The translations under genes and the position numbers were made by a program. 64,000 nt of DNA from positions 109,702 through 173,701 of the forward strand of contig NZ_JABBFZ010000017.1 of NCBI RefSeq assembly GCF_012927125.1. The letters are read 5' to 3'. Source of the stretch: Paraburkholderia antibiotica (lineage in GTDB: Bacteria > Pseudomonadota > Gammaproteobacteria > Burkholderiales > Burkholderiaceae). Below the pieces are notes generated by a model, which saw nothing but the letters and a program-made list of their open reading frames with translations, made no database searches and had not been told where the DNA came from. Below are positions 8,905-18,420 of the stretch, in pieces (the stretch's first letter is position 1; each line of letters opens with the position of its first letter).

Positions 8905-8993
8905 GAATTTTCAACCTTTTGTTATCGATGACGCGCGCAAGCGCGCGGCGCCGGAGTCCGGCCCCGGGCGGGATACGCCGGCGCCGGGCGCGA

Positions 8994-9368
8994 TCAGGCT
9001 TCGATCAGCAACGCGGCCGCGACCTTGCGGCCCTCGGCCATCAGAATGTTGTAGGTACGGCAGGCCGCCTTGAAGTCCATCGTTTCGACGCCGATGCGTT
9101 TCGCGGTGAGCGCGGCGGTCAGGCGTGGGTGCGGAAAGCGCAGCCGCTCGCCGCTGCCGAACACGACCACCTCGGGCGCGGCGTCGATCAGCATCGCGAA
9201 GTGCTCGGGGCTCAATTGCTCGAAGGACGAGACGGGCCAGGCAATGACCGGTGCGTCCGGCAGCACGAGAATGCTGCCCGCGTGACGCACCAGATTGATT
9301 TCGACGTAGTCGGTGCCGTAGCCGGTGACGGTGTTCAGCGCGCCGCTGGAATCCTGATGTAATTTCAA
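8994..9368 (-). CDS. Mth938-like (DUF498/NDUFAF3 fold) protein
   Basis: A 124-residue small soluble protein of the Mth938 family, with WPVSSFEQLSPEHF and VVFGSGERLRFPHP, the most conserved part of the family. The biochemical role of bacterial members is not established; a mitochondrial relative helps assemble respiratory complex I. The start is a TTG at 9368 (LKLHQDSSG), with CGGAAAA upstream. The longer frame to 9899 is low-complexity and not believable. It lies 89 bases upstream of arnT on the same strand, so cotranscription is possible. Confidence 0.8.
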   Translation of the reverse strand: MKLHQDSSGALNTVTGYGTDYVEINLVRHAGSILVLPDAPVIAWPVSSFEQLSPEHFAMLIDAAPEVVVFGSGERLRFPHPRLTAALTAKRIGVETMDFKAACRTYNILMAEGRKVAAALLIEA

Positions 9369-10066
9369 ATTGGTTTTCCGAAGTCGTCGTGAGACGTCAT
9401 GCGTGTTGCCGGCCTGGTTGGACGCGGCACGGGCCGCGCGGTTCGGCGCGCGTGACACACGAAGGGGCCGAAAAGGCTTGCCGATGCGGTTGGTGCATTG
9501 CGGAAGTCGGCCAAAATCCGCTAAATTATAACTTTTTAGCCGCCTTGCGGCGTCCCTTGCTCGATAGCTGCCACAAGCTGCGTCGAGCATCGGTATGGCG
9601 TATCGGTCATTTGCGCGGATTCCTACGCGGTCGTCCCCGCGGTTGCCTGCGTGGAGATCCGGGTAGCTGTTCGTGTCGGCGGTGGCGGTTTTTGCTGCGC
9701 TTTTGATGCGTTTTCGTTGCTTTTGCCGGTGGTTCGCCTGCTTTCGGGATTGGCCCGGAGCGTTCCGGTAAGCGGCGGCGCAAGACAGCCGGAAAGCCCC
9801 GGAAAGCTGATCCGCAAAAACGCAGCCTGCAATGCCTGCCGGAGCGCTCCGAACAGCCGGTCGCCCGGAAAAAGCCGCCTCATCACCCCCGGCGGCCACG
9901 GCGGCTCGATAGTTCGGCAGTGTCGACAGTTCGCCATCCGCGACTGGCGGTCGTCGCCGCCGCGTTTCGAATGCCCCCTAGCGGTGAATCCGGGCGGTCC
10001 AGTGTCGTCAGCCGGCCCCGTTTGCCAAGGTTTGCCCCAGCCATCAACCAGGATGAAGTGCCCGCC
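9369..10066. other. Intergenic region, with a minus-strand -10 at 9525-9530
   Basis: I see no gene that looks real in these 698 bases. On the minus strand there is a perfect TATAAT at 9525-9530, about 157 bases before the Mth938-family TTG start; no clear -35 goes with it. Long frames through the region on both strands are Arg/Ala-rich shadows. Confidence 0.45.
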
Positions 10067-11305
10067 GTGAAACCGATTCTCAAATCCAACAAGTTGTTGA
10101 ATGTCTGCTACGACATTCGCGGGCCCGTCCTCGAACATGCGAAGCGGCTCGAAGAAGAGGGCCACCGCATCATCAAGCTGAACATCGGCAACCTTGCGCC
10201 GTTCGGCTTCGAGGCGCCGGACGAGATCATTCAGGACATGATCCGCAACCTGCCGAATTCGTCGGGTTACTCCGATTCGAAGGGCGTGTTCGCCGCGCGC
10301 AAGGCGATCATGCATTACACGCAGGAAAAGGGCGTGCAGGGCGTCGGGCTCGACGACATCTACATCGGCAACGGCGCGTCCGAGCTGATCGTGATGGCGC
10401 TGCAGGGCCTCGTCAACGACGGCGACGAAGTGCTGCTGCCCGCGCCGGACTACCCGCTGTGGACCGCTGGCGTAAGCCTCGCGGGCGGCACGCCGGTGCA
10501 CTACATCTGCGACGAATCGAACCGCTGGATGCCCGATCTCGACGACATCCGCGCGAAGATCACCCCGAACACGCGCGCGCTCGTCGTGATCAACCCGAAC
10601 AACCCGACCGGCGCGCTGTACTCGGACGAACTGCTGCTCGGCCTGATCGAGATCGCGCGCCAGCACGGCCTGATCATCTTCGCCGACGAGGTCTACGACA
10701 AGATCGTCTACGACGGCAGGACCCACACGTCGATGGCGTCGTTGTCCGAAGACGTGCTGACGGTCACCTTCAACAGTCTGTCGAAGAGCTATCGCTCGTG
10801 CGGCTATCGCGCCGGCTGGATGGCGATTTCGGGTCTGACCGGCGAGAACCGCCGGCTCGCGAAAGACTATCTGGAAGGGCTCGGCATCCTCGCGTCGATG
10901 CGGCTGTGCCCGAACGTCCCCGGCCAGTATGCGATCCAGACCGCGCTCGGCGGCTATCAGAGCATCAACGACCTGATCGTGCCGAGCGGGCGTCTCTACA
11001 AGCAGCGCGAGCTCGCCTACGACATGCTGACGGCGATTCCCGGCGTGAGCTGCGTGAAGCCGGAAGCGGCGCTCTACATGTTCCCGCGCCTCGACCCGAA
11101 GGTGTATCCGATCCAGAACGACCAGCAATTCATTCTCGACCTGCTGCTCGAAGAACGCGTGCTGCTCGTGCAGGGCACCGGCTTCAACTGGAAGACGCCG
11201 GATCACTTCCGCGTCGTGTTCCTGCCGAATGTCGACGACCTCGCGGATTCGATCAACCGGATTGCGCGTTTCCTCGACGGCTACCGCAAGCGTCACACGG
11301 CCTGA
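10067..11305 (+). CDS. alaA: Pyridoxal-phosphate aminotransferase, AlaA-type (glutamate-pyruvate)
   Basis: A 412-residue class I/II fold-type I aminotransferase closely resembling E. coli AlaA, which makes alanine from pyruvate and glutamate. Motifs seen are NIGNLAPFGFEAPDE, NPNNPTGALYS and the PLP lysine in SLSKSYRSCGYRAGW (Lys ~240). A GTG at 10067 (MKPILKSNKLL) is chosen; GTG at 10058 three codons earlier is equally possible, with AGGATGAAG just upstream. It is followed 93 bases later by hom, so alanine and threonine/methionine synthesis genes are adjacent. Confidence 0.88.
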   Translation: MKPILKSNKLLNVCYDIRGPVLEHAKRLEEEGHRIIKLNIGNLAPFGFEAPDEIIQDMIRNLPNSSGYSDSKGVFAARKAIMHYTQEKGVQGVGLDDIYIGNGASELIVMALQGLVNDGDEVLLPAPDYPLWTAGVSLAGGTPVHYICDESNRWMPDLDDIRAKITPNTRALVVINPNNPTGALYSDELLLGLIEIARQHGLIIFADEVYDKIVYDGRTHTSMASLSEDVLTVTFNSLSKSYRSCGYRAGWMAISGLTGENRRLAKDYLEGLGILASMRLCPNVPGQYAIQTALGGYQSINDLIVPSGRLYKQRELAYDMLTAIPGVSCVKPEAALYMFPRLDPKVYPIQNDQQFILDLLLEERVLLVQGTGFNWKTPDHFRVVFLPNVDDLADSINRIARFLDGYRKRHTA

Positions 11306-11398
11306 GCCGGCCTCGCGTACGATGTGGCGCGCGAGTGCGAGACATGAGGCGCCACGCCCGACCCCGTTTTTTAATCATTTACTCGACACACACGCTGC

Positions 11399-12730
<1,332 letters not shown>

Positions 12731-12738
12731 GCCGAACT

Positions 12739-14190
12739 ATGAACTACCTCTCCACGCGCGGCGCCGGAGCCGGCGAGCGCCATACCTTCTCCGACATCCT
12801 GCTCGGCGGTCTCGCGAAAGACGGCGGCCTGTATCTGCCGGCCGACTACCCGCGTGTCACCGCGGACGAACTCGCGCGCTGGCGCACGCTGCCGTACGCG
12901 GATCTCGCGTTCGAGATCCTGTCGAAGTTCTGCGACGACATCCCCGCCGAAGATCTGCGCGCGCTCACGCGCAAGACCTACACCGCCGCGACCTACTGCA
13001 ATGTGCGCGACGACGAAAGCGCCGCGCAGATCACACCGTTGAAGACGCTCGGCGTCGAAGGCGGCGCGCCGCTGTCGCTGCTCGAACTGTCGAACGGCCC
13101 GACGCTCGCGTTCAAGGACATGGCGATGCAGCTGATCGGCAACCTGTTCGAGTACGCGCTGGCGAAGCACGGCGAAACGCTGAACATCCTCGGCGCGACC
13201 TCGGGCGACACCGGCAGCGCCGCCGAATACGCGATGCGCGGCAAGCAAGGCATCCGCGTGTTCATGCTGTCGCCGCACAAGAAGATGAGCGCGTTCCAGA
13301 CCGCGCAGATGTACAGCCTGCAAGACCCGAACATCTTCAACCTCGCGGTGGAAGGCGTGTTCGACGACGCGCAGGACATCGTCAAGGCGGTCTCGAACGA
13401 TCACGCGTTCAAGGCGAAGTACAAGATCGGCACGGTCAATTCGATCAACTGGGCACGTGTCGTCGCGCAGGTCGTGTACTACTTCAAGGGCTACTTTGCC
13501 GCGACGAAGAGCAACGACGAGCGCGTGTCGTTCACGGTGCCGTCGGGCAACTTCGGCAACGTGTGCGCGGGCCACATCGCGCGCATGATGGGTCTGCCGA
13601 TCGAAAAACTCGTGGTCGCGACCAACGAGAACGACGTGCTCGACGAGTTCTTCCGCACCGGCATCTACCGCGTGCGCAAGGCGGCCGAGACGTATCACAC
13701 CAGCAGCCCGAGCATGGACATTTCGAAGGCGTCGAACTTCGAGCGCTTCGTGTTCGATCTGCTCGGCCGCGATCCGGCGCGCGTGCTGCAACTGTTCCGC
13801 GACGTCGAGGAGAAGGGCGGTTTCGATCTCGCGGCGAGCGGCGACTTCGCGCGCGTGAAGGAATTCGGTTTCGTGTCGGGCAGCAGCAGCCATGACACGC
13901 GCGTCGACACGATCCGCGACGTGTTCGAACGCTACGACACGATGATCGATACGCATACGGCCGACGGCGTGAAGGTCGCGCGCGAGCATCTGCAGCCGGG
14001 CATCCCGATGATCGTGCTGGAGACCGCGCAGCCGATCAAGTTCGGCGAGACGATCCGCGAGGCGCTGCTGCGCGAACCGGAGCGGCCGGCGGCGTTCTCG
14101 GGGCTCGAATCGCTGCCGCAGCGCTTCGAGGTCGTGCCGGCGGATGCGCAACGGGTGAAGGACTTTATCGTCGCTAACACGGGCAAATAA
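12739..14190 (+). CDS. thrC: Threonine synthase
   Basis: A 483-residue PLP enzyme of the longer (type I) threonine synthase class that converts O-phosphohomoserine to threonine. The PLP lysine is in GPTLAFKDMAMQ (Lys126), followed by the phosphate-binding LGATSGDTGSAAEYA. FTVPSGNFGNVCAGHIA is also typical. It is the second gene of the hom-thrC pair and is followed by a strong terminator at 14222-14260. No leader-peptide attenuator is visible upstream of hom. Confidence 0.96.
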   Translation: MNYLSTRGAGAGERHTFSDILLGGLAKDGGLYLPADYPRVTADELARWRTLPYADLAFEILSKFCDDIPAEDLRALTRKTYTAATYCNVRDDESAAQITPLKTLGVEGGAPLSLLELSNGPTLAFKDMAMQLIGNLFEYALAKHGETLNILGATSGDTGSAAEYAMRGKQGIRVFMLSPHKKMSAFQTAQMYSLQDPNIFNLAVEGVFDDAQDIVKAVSNDHAFKAKYKIGTVNSINWARVVAQVVYYFKGYFAATKSNDERVSFTVPSGNFGNVCAGHIARMMGLPIEKLVVATNENDVLDEFFRTGIYRVRKAAETYHTSSPSMDISKASNFERFVFDLLGRDPARVLQLFRDVEEKGGFDLAASGDFARVKEFGFVSGSSSHDTRVDTIRDVFERYDTMIDTHTADGVKVAREHLQPGIPMIVLETAQPIKFGETIREALLREPERPAAFSGLESLPQRFEVVPADAQRVKDFIVANTGK

Positions 14191-14221
14191 GCCGACTCGC
14201 TGGCAGGTGAGTGAATAGGCG

Positions 14222-14260
14222 AACGGGCCTTGCCGGGTAGGCAAGGCCCGTTTGTTTTTG
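14222..14260 (+). terminator. Intrinsic terminator after thrC
   Basis: A 13-bp perfect stem AACGGGCCTTGCC/GGCAAGGCCCGTT with a five-base loop, followed by TGTTTTTG. It begins 31 bases beyond the thrC stop. Confidence 0.93.
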
Positions 14261-14508
14261 CCGATCGGTTTTGTTCGCGCGGGCTGGAGGACAGCTTGTG
14301 CGAACAAGGCAGCATTCCATGCGGTAGCGTTTTCGGCTCACCCGGTCGATGCAATCCTCCGCGATATCTTCCGCCACGAACACGGACTCCATACGCCCGC
14401 CCATCCACGCATCGAAAAACACAAAAAGTTCTCCATAACGCCCGGCCGCCCAGGCTGACGGCATCGGCCGCTACAATGCTCTTTTAACCTGCGGCTTCGA
14501 CCTCCGAG
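14261..14508. other. Intergenic region before moeA with a possible -10 element
   Basis: I see no gene here. CGCTACAATGC at about 14469-14479 contains TACAAT, a possible -10 about 35 bases before moeA. No clear -35 is seen. Confidence 0.4.
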
Positions 14509-15852
14509 ATGTCCACCCCCACGCCCCGCGCTCCGATGCTTGCCACTGCCGACGCATTGGCGATCCTGCTCGACGCCGCGCGTCCGATCGACGGCACGCA
14601 ATCGCTGCCGACGCTCGACGCGCTGAACCGCGTGCTCGCCGCCGACGTCGCGTCGCCGCTCGACGTGCCGCCGATGAACACCAGCGCGATGGACGGCTAC
14701 GCGGTGCGTATCGCCGATCTCGCGCACGGCAGCCGCTTGCCGGTGTCGCAACGCATTCCGGCCGGCCATGCGCCGACGCCGCTCGCGTCCGGCAGCGCGG
14801 CGCGCATCTTCACTGGCGCGACGGTGCCGCCGGGCGCCGATGCGGTCGTGATGCAGGAGCAGACCGAGGCCGCTGGCGACGATGTGACGATCGTGCATCG
14901 GCCGCAGGCGGGCGAGTGGATCACCGCGCAAGGCGCGGACATCCGCGCGGGTTCGGTGATCCTGCCGGCCGGCACGCGGCTCACGCCGCAGGCGTTGGGA
15001 CTGGCCGCGTCGGTCGGCTGCGCGCAGCTCGAGGTGCGTCGTCGCGTGAAGGTCGCGGTGTTCTTCACCGGCGACGAACTGACGATGCCCGGCGAGCCGC
15101 TGAAGCCAGGCGCGATTTACAACTCGAACCGCTTCACGTTGCGTGGGCTGCTCGAAAATCTCGGCTGCGAGGTGACCGACTACGGCATCGTCGCGGATCG
15201 ACTCGACGCGACCCGCGCGACGCTGCGCGAAGCCGCGCGGGAGCACGACCTGATTCTGACTTGCGGTGGCGTGTCGGTGGGTGAAGAGGATCACGTGAAG
15301 CCGGCGGTCGAGGCGGAAGGGCGTCTGTCGATGTGGCAGATCGCGATGAAGCCGGGCAAGCCGCTCGCATTCGGCGCGGTGCGCCGTGGCGTGGGAGCGG
15401 GTGTGGGTGTGGATCAGGCGACGGCTTCGGCGTCTTCTGCGGCTCCCATGGCTTCAGCGTCTTCCACGGCTTCCGGATCCGCGTCCGAATCCGCCCCCGG
15501 AACCGCAGCCGAAACCTTCTTCATCGGCCTGCCCGGCAATCCGGTGTCGAGCTTCGTCACGTTTCTGCTGTTCGTGCGCCCGTTCGTGCTGCGTCTCGCC
15601 GGCGTGCAGGCGGTCGCGCCGCGCGCGCTGTCACTACGCGCGGACTTCGCGCAGGGCAAGGCCGACCGCCGCAACGAGTTCCTGCGCGCGCGCGTCAACG
15701 TGGCGGGCGGGCTCGATCTGTTTGCGAACCAGAGCTCGGCCGTGCTGACGTCGACCGTATGGGGCGACGGCCTGATCGACAATCCACCGAACCATGCGAT
15801 CAGCGCCGGCGAGACCGTGCGCTTCATTCCGTTTTCCGAACTGCTGAACTGA
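14509..15852 (+). CDS. moeA: Molybdopterin molybdenumtransferase
   Basis: A 447-residue enzyme that inserts molybdenum into molybdopterin-AMP. Order: N-terminal domain with PPMNTSAMDGYAVR, the MoCF-binding central domain with FFTGDELTMPG and ILTCGGVSVGEEDH, and a C-terminal domain with FFIGLPGNPVSSF. Between GKPLAFGAV and FFIGLPGNPVS there is an extra run of about 40 residues made mostly of Ala, Ser and Gly (roughly residues 290-328, 15376-15510). Homologues usually have a few residues there. moaD and moaE follow on the same strand; moaA and moaC are not in the window. Confidence 0.94.
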   Translation: MSTPTPRAPMLATADALAILLDAARPIDGTQSLPTLDALNRVLAADVASPLDVPPMNTSAMDGYAVRIADLAHGSRLPVSQRIPAGHAPTPLASGSAARIFTGATVPPGADAVVMQEQTEAAGDDVTIVHRPQAGEWITAQGADIRAGSVILPAGTRLTPQALGLAASVGCAQLEVRRRVKVAVFFTGDELTMPGEPLKPGAIYNSNRFTLRGLLENLGCEVTDYGIVADRLDATRATLREAAREHDLILTCGGVSVGEEDHVKPAVEAEGRLSMWQIAMKPGKPLAFGAVRRGVGAGVGVDQATASASSAAPMASASSTASGSASESAPGTAAETFFIGLPGNPVSSFVTFLLFVRPFVLRLAGVQAVAPRALSLRADFAQGKADRRNEFLRARVNVAGGLDLFANQSSAVLTSTVWGDGLIDNPPNHAISAGETVRFIPFSELLN

Positions 15853-15897
15853 GGCCGGTCGTCCGCGCGAGATCCGGCGCGGACCGGCGCGACTCTT

Positions 15898-16155
15898 ATG
15901 AAAATCGAACTCCGCTATTTTGCGAGCGTGCGTGAAGCGCTCAACCTGTCCGACGAAACCGTCGACGTACCCGATGGCATCTCGACCGTCGGCGACGTGC
16001 GCGCGTGGTTGCGCGTGCGCGGCGGCGTCTGGGCCGAGACGCTCGCCGAAGGCCGCGCGCTGCGCATGGCCTGCAATCACGTGATGACCGACGCGGGCAC
16101 GCGCCTCACCGAGGGCTGCGAAGTCGCGTTCTTCCCGCCCGTCACCGGCGGTTGA
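15898..16155 (+). CDS. moaD: Molybdopterin synthase sulfur carrier subunit
   Basis: An 85-residue ubiquitin-fold protein ending in VTGG, the C-terminal Gly-Gly that is adenylated and thiocarboxylated to carry sulfur to precursor Z. The N-terminal strand MKIELRYFASVREAL and EVAFFPPVTGG are characteristic. It lies 45 bases after moeA and 51 bases before moaE, the partner subunit. Confidence 0.95.
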   Translation: MKIELRYFASVREALNLSDETVDVPDGISTVGDVRAWLRVRGGVWAETLAEGRALRMACNHVMTDAGTRLTEGCEVAFFPPVTGG

Positions 16156-16206
16156 GCGGCGCTCGCCGCCAGCCCGCCAGCCCGCCAGCAGCCTCAGGAG
16201 CCGATC

Positions 16207-16683
16207 ATGCCCGTGCGCGTCCAGACCGAAGATTTCGACCTCAGCGCCGAGGTCGCCGCGCTGCGCGCGCGCAATCCGAAGATCGGCGCGGTCGCGTGCT
16301 TCGTCGGCACGGTGCGCGATCTGAACGAAGGCAGCGCGGTCGAGACGATGGAGCTCGAGCACTATCCGGGCATGACCGAGAAGTCGCTGAAGGCGATCGT
16401 CGAGCGGGCGCGGGCGCGCTGGCCGGGCATCGAAGTGTTGATCGTGCATCGGGTCGGCAAGCTGTATCCGCTCGATCAGATCGTGCTCGTCGCGACGACG
16501 GCCGCGCATCGCGGCGACGCATTTGCGTCGTGCGAGTTCGTGATGGACTATCTGAAGACCGAGGCGCCGTTCTGGAAGAAAGAGAAAACCGACGCGGGCG
16601 AGCGCTGGGTCGACGCGCGCGTGAGCGACGATGCGGCGCTTGCGCGCTGGGGGCTCGAAGCGGGGAAGCGGGAGGCGGAGTAG
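16207..16683 (+). CDS. moaE: Molybdopterin synthase catalytic subunit
   Basis: A 158-residue subunit that with MoaD forms the heterotetramer making molybdopterin dithiolene. FVGTVRD, LEHYPGM and VHRVGKLYPLDQIVLV are the family motifs. The catalytic lysines lie in YLKTEAPFWKKE near residues 117-126. Ribosome site CAGGAG lies eight bases before the ATG. It ends the moeA-moaD-moaE run; no terminator is seen before the convergent globin gene. Confidence 0.95.
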   Translation: MPVRVQTEDFDLSAEVAALRARNPKIGAVACFVGTVRDLNEGSAVETMELEHYPGMTEKSLKAIVERARARWPGIEVLIVHRVGKLYPLDQIVLVATTAAHRGDAFASCEFVMDYLKTEAPFWKKEKTDAGERWVDARVSDDAALARWGLEAGKREAE

Positions 16684-16793
16684 GTGGCGGCGTCGAGGCT
16701 GTGAGGTTTCGAGGCCCTACGCCGGGCCGGGAAAACGGCGCGCTTAGCCGGAGCTTCGGTTTCGAGCTTGAACCCGCGAATCTGAAACCTCGG

Positions 16794-16847
16794 GCCGAGG
16801 CTGAGGCCGAGGCTGAAGCCCAAGCCCAGGCCCAGGCCCAGGCCCAT
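16794..16847. repeat. Degenerate hexanucleotide tandem repeats between moaE and the globin gene
   Basis: Alternating GAGGCC/GAGGCT units pass into four or so copies of GCCCAG ending near 16847, immediately next to the stop codon of the convergent globin gene. It looks like a simple-sequence repeat in non-coding DNA. Confidence 0.65.
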
Positions 16848-16848
16848 C

Positions 16849-17391
16849 TCACTCGTCCCGCGAGCGCCCGATAATCGGCACCGGAAACGGCTCGCCGGCC
16901 GGTCGTGGCGGATGTTCGCTGTCGTCATCGCGCGGCCGCCGCTTCGGCGCGACGCGCTCGAGCAGTTCCTGCTGCTCCGGCGGAATCTTGTAATCCCACC
17001 CGAACCGGCTCAACTGCAGGCTTTGCGCGATCCGCAACGCCGGTTCCATGAAGCGCACGGCCGCGGCCGGCTGATAACGCGATTCGACCGTATCGAGGAA
17101 CAGGTACAGCCAGCGGCTGAAGTGCTGCGGCTCGATGCCTTCGAGCGGCTGATGCGCCTGCTGCACGTTGCCGCGATACTGCTTCGCGCCCAGTACGAGG
17201 CTGCTCCAGAACGTGCACATCTTCGGCAGATGATCGTCCCAGCGGCCCGCGAGCTTCGCATCGAACACGGGGCCCAGCAGTGGGTCGGCGCGCACGCGAT
17301 CGTAAAAACCATAGACGAGATCGCGGATATTCGCGTCGCTGGGTTCGGCCGCGCGCTCGACCGGCGGCGCGGCGGGGAAAGACGGATTCAT
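16849..17391 (-). CDS. Group III truncated haemoglobin-like protein
   Basis: A 180-residue globin-like protein. The core (residues ~20-145) begins IRDLVYGFYDRVRADPLLGPVF and continues with HLPKMCTFWSSLVLGAKQYRG and HFSRWLYLFLDTV, the pattern of group III truncated haemoglobins (haem-binding, O2/NO chemistry). The C-terminal ~35 residues are Pro/Arg/Glu-rich and go beyond the usual length. The ATG at 17391 gives the natural N terminus; the open frame reaches further into low-complexity DNA. It is divergent from an NsrR-like nitric-oxide sensor at 17775, which suggests nitrosative-stress control. The ligand-binding role is inferred. Confidence 0.85.
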   Translation of the reverse strand: MNPSFPAAPPVERAAEPSDANIRDLVYGFYDRVRADPLLGPVFDAKLAGRWDDHLPKMCTFWSSLVLGAKQYRGNVQQAHQPLEGIEPQHFSRWLYLFLDTVESRYQPAAAVRFMEPALRIAQSLQLSRFGWDYKIPPEQQELLERVAPKRRPRDDDSEHPPRPAGEPFPVPIIGRSRDE

Positions 17392-17774
17392 GCGGATTCC
17401 AGAAAAATACGGTTCCCGACGACAGCGGGCGATAGCGACGCGAGCAGGCGGCAGCGTTACATCGATTACGTCGGCGCACGCGCGGCGCCTGGGGGGCCAA
17501 ACGCCGTCAACGCCGCCAACCAGGCACCCAGCCCTACGCAATGCGCACAATGCGCAATCAAACGGAAGAAGGGCTCGAATCACCTGCTTTTCGTACGAAT
17601 GACCGGGGCAGGAAACGTTACCATTGCTAATGCAAAACGACTCGATGCCGACGTCGTGAGCCACTCATTTTGGGCTCGGCGGTCGGACCCGTAACGGCAA
17701 CCCTTGCATCGACGCGGTTATCCCCGTCCTCGCGGCTCGCTTCCTCGCTGCCTTTCACGCGACACCAAGAATTT
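17392..17774. other. Divergent regulatory region between the globin gene and nsrR
   Basis: Non-coding, 383 bases. A short dyad TTGC-TAAT-GCAA lies near 17622-17633, but it does not match the NsrR consensus (AAGATGCATTT-type half-sites), so I do not claim an operator. I see no RNA gene. Confidence 0.4.
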
Positions 17775-18299
17775 ATGAGACTAACCGACTACACGGATTA
17801 CGCGCTGCGCGTGCTGCTCTACCTCGCCGTGCGGGGCGACGGATTATCGACGATTCAGGACATTTCGCAAGCGTACGGCATCTCGAAGAACCATCTGATG
17901 AAGGTCGTGCAGCAACTCGGCGAGCACGGCTGGGTCGAAACCGTGCGCGGTCGCAACGGCGGGCTGAGACTCGGCGCGCAAACGCTCACCTTGACGGTCG
18001 GCGACGTGGTGCGGCTGACGGAAAGCGACTTCGCGCTGGTCGGCTGCCTGCCGGACCGTCAGGGCGAACAGCGCCCCTGCGTGATCACGCCGCATTGCCG
18101 CTTGCGCGGTGCGCTCCAGGCGGCAAACCAGGCGTTTCTCGCCGAACTCGACCGCCATACGATCGGCGATGTCGCGCAGCCGCAAAGCCCGCTCGCGGCG
18201 CTGCTCGGGCTCAGCGTCAGGATTCCGGTCGTGCCGCTGGCGGCGGTTGCGGATAGTCCGGGCGGGCCGGGCAGCGGCAGTCCAGCCCCCGTCGTCTGA
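17775..18299 (+). CDS. nsrR: Rrf2-family regulator, NsrR-like (nitric-oxide sensing)
   Basis: A 174-residue Rrf2 protein. The winged-helix region is at residues 1-60 (MRLTDYTDYALRVLLYLAV, ISKNHLMKVVQQL, RGRNGGLRL). Three cysteines, C91, C102 and C108, fit the iron-sulfur ligand pattern of NsrR, which loses DNA binding when NO attacks the cluster. The spacing is slightly longer than in E. coli (91, 96, 102). The ATG at 17775 starts the family N terminus. The C-terminal tail is Ala/Pro/Gly-rich. The divergent globin gene is the likely target, by inference from location. Confidence 0.88.
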   Translation: MRLTDYTDYALRVLLYLAVRGDGLSTIQDISQAYGISKNHLMKVVQQLGEHGWVETVRGRNGGLRLGAQTLTLTVGDVVRLTESDFALVGCLPDRQGEQRPCVITPHCRLRGALQAANQAFLAELDRHTIGDVAQPQSPLAALLGLSVRIPVVPLAAVADSPGGPGSGSPAPVV

Positions 18300-18363
18300 A
18301 AACGGGGCCACGCCAGTTGTTTCGCTTAAATGTTAAATAGTTGCGTCCGAGGCCAAAAAAGCG

Positions 18364-18391
18364 CTTGAAACTCCAATAAATCGCCTCATTT
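18364..18391 (+). promoter_or_regulatory. Sigma-32 heat-shock promoter of clpB
   Basis: CTTGAAA at 18364-18370, a 13-base spacer and CCTCATTT at 18384-18391 match the RpoH consensus (CTTGAAA-N11-16-CCCCATNT) almost exactly. Transcription would start near 18398. GGAGG at 18409-18413 then precedes the ATG at 18421 by seven bases. Confidence 0.88.
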
Positions 18392-18420
18392 TGGTGGTAA
18401 TCGAAATTGGAGGTCTCTTG

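Noticed and set aside
9623..11296. 557-residue minus-strand open frame over alaA
   Set aside because: Antisense shadow of the aminotransferase; no ribosome site or domain.
16005..16874. 289-residue plus-strand frame over moaD-moaE
   Set aside because: Out-of-frame shadow of moaE with Arg-rich composition, ending in the simple-sequence repeat.
17610..17640. NsrR operator in the divergent region
   Set aside because: Only a 4+4 dyad TTGC-TAAT-GCAA; does not match known NsrR half-sites.
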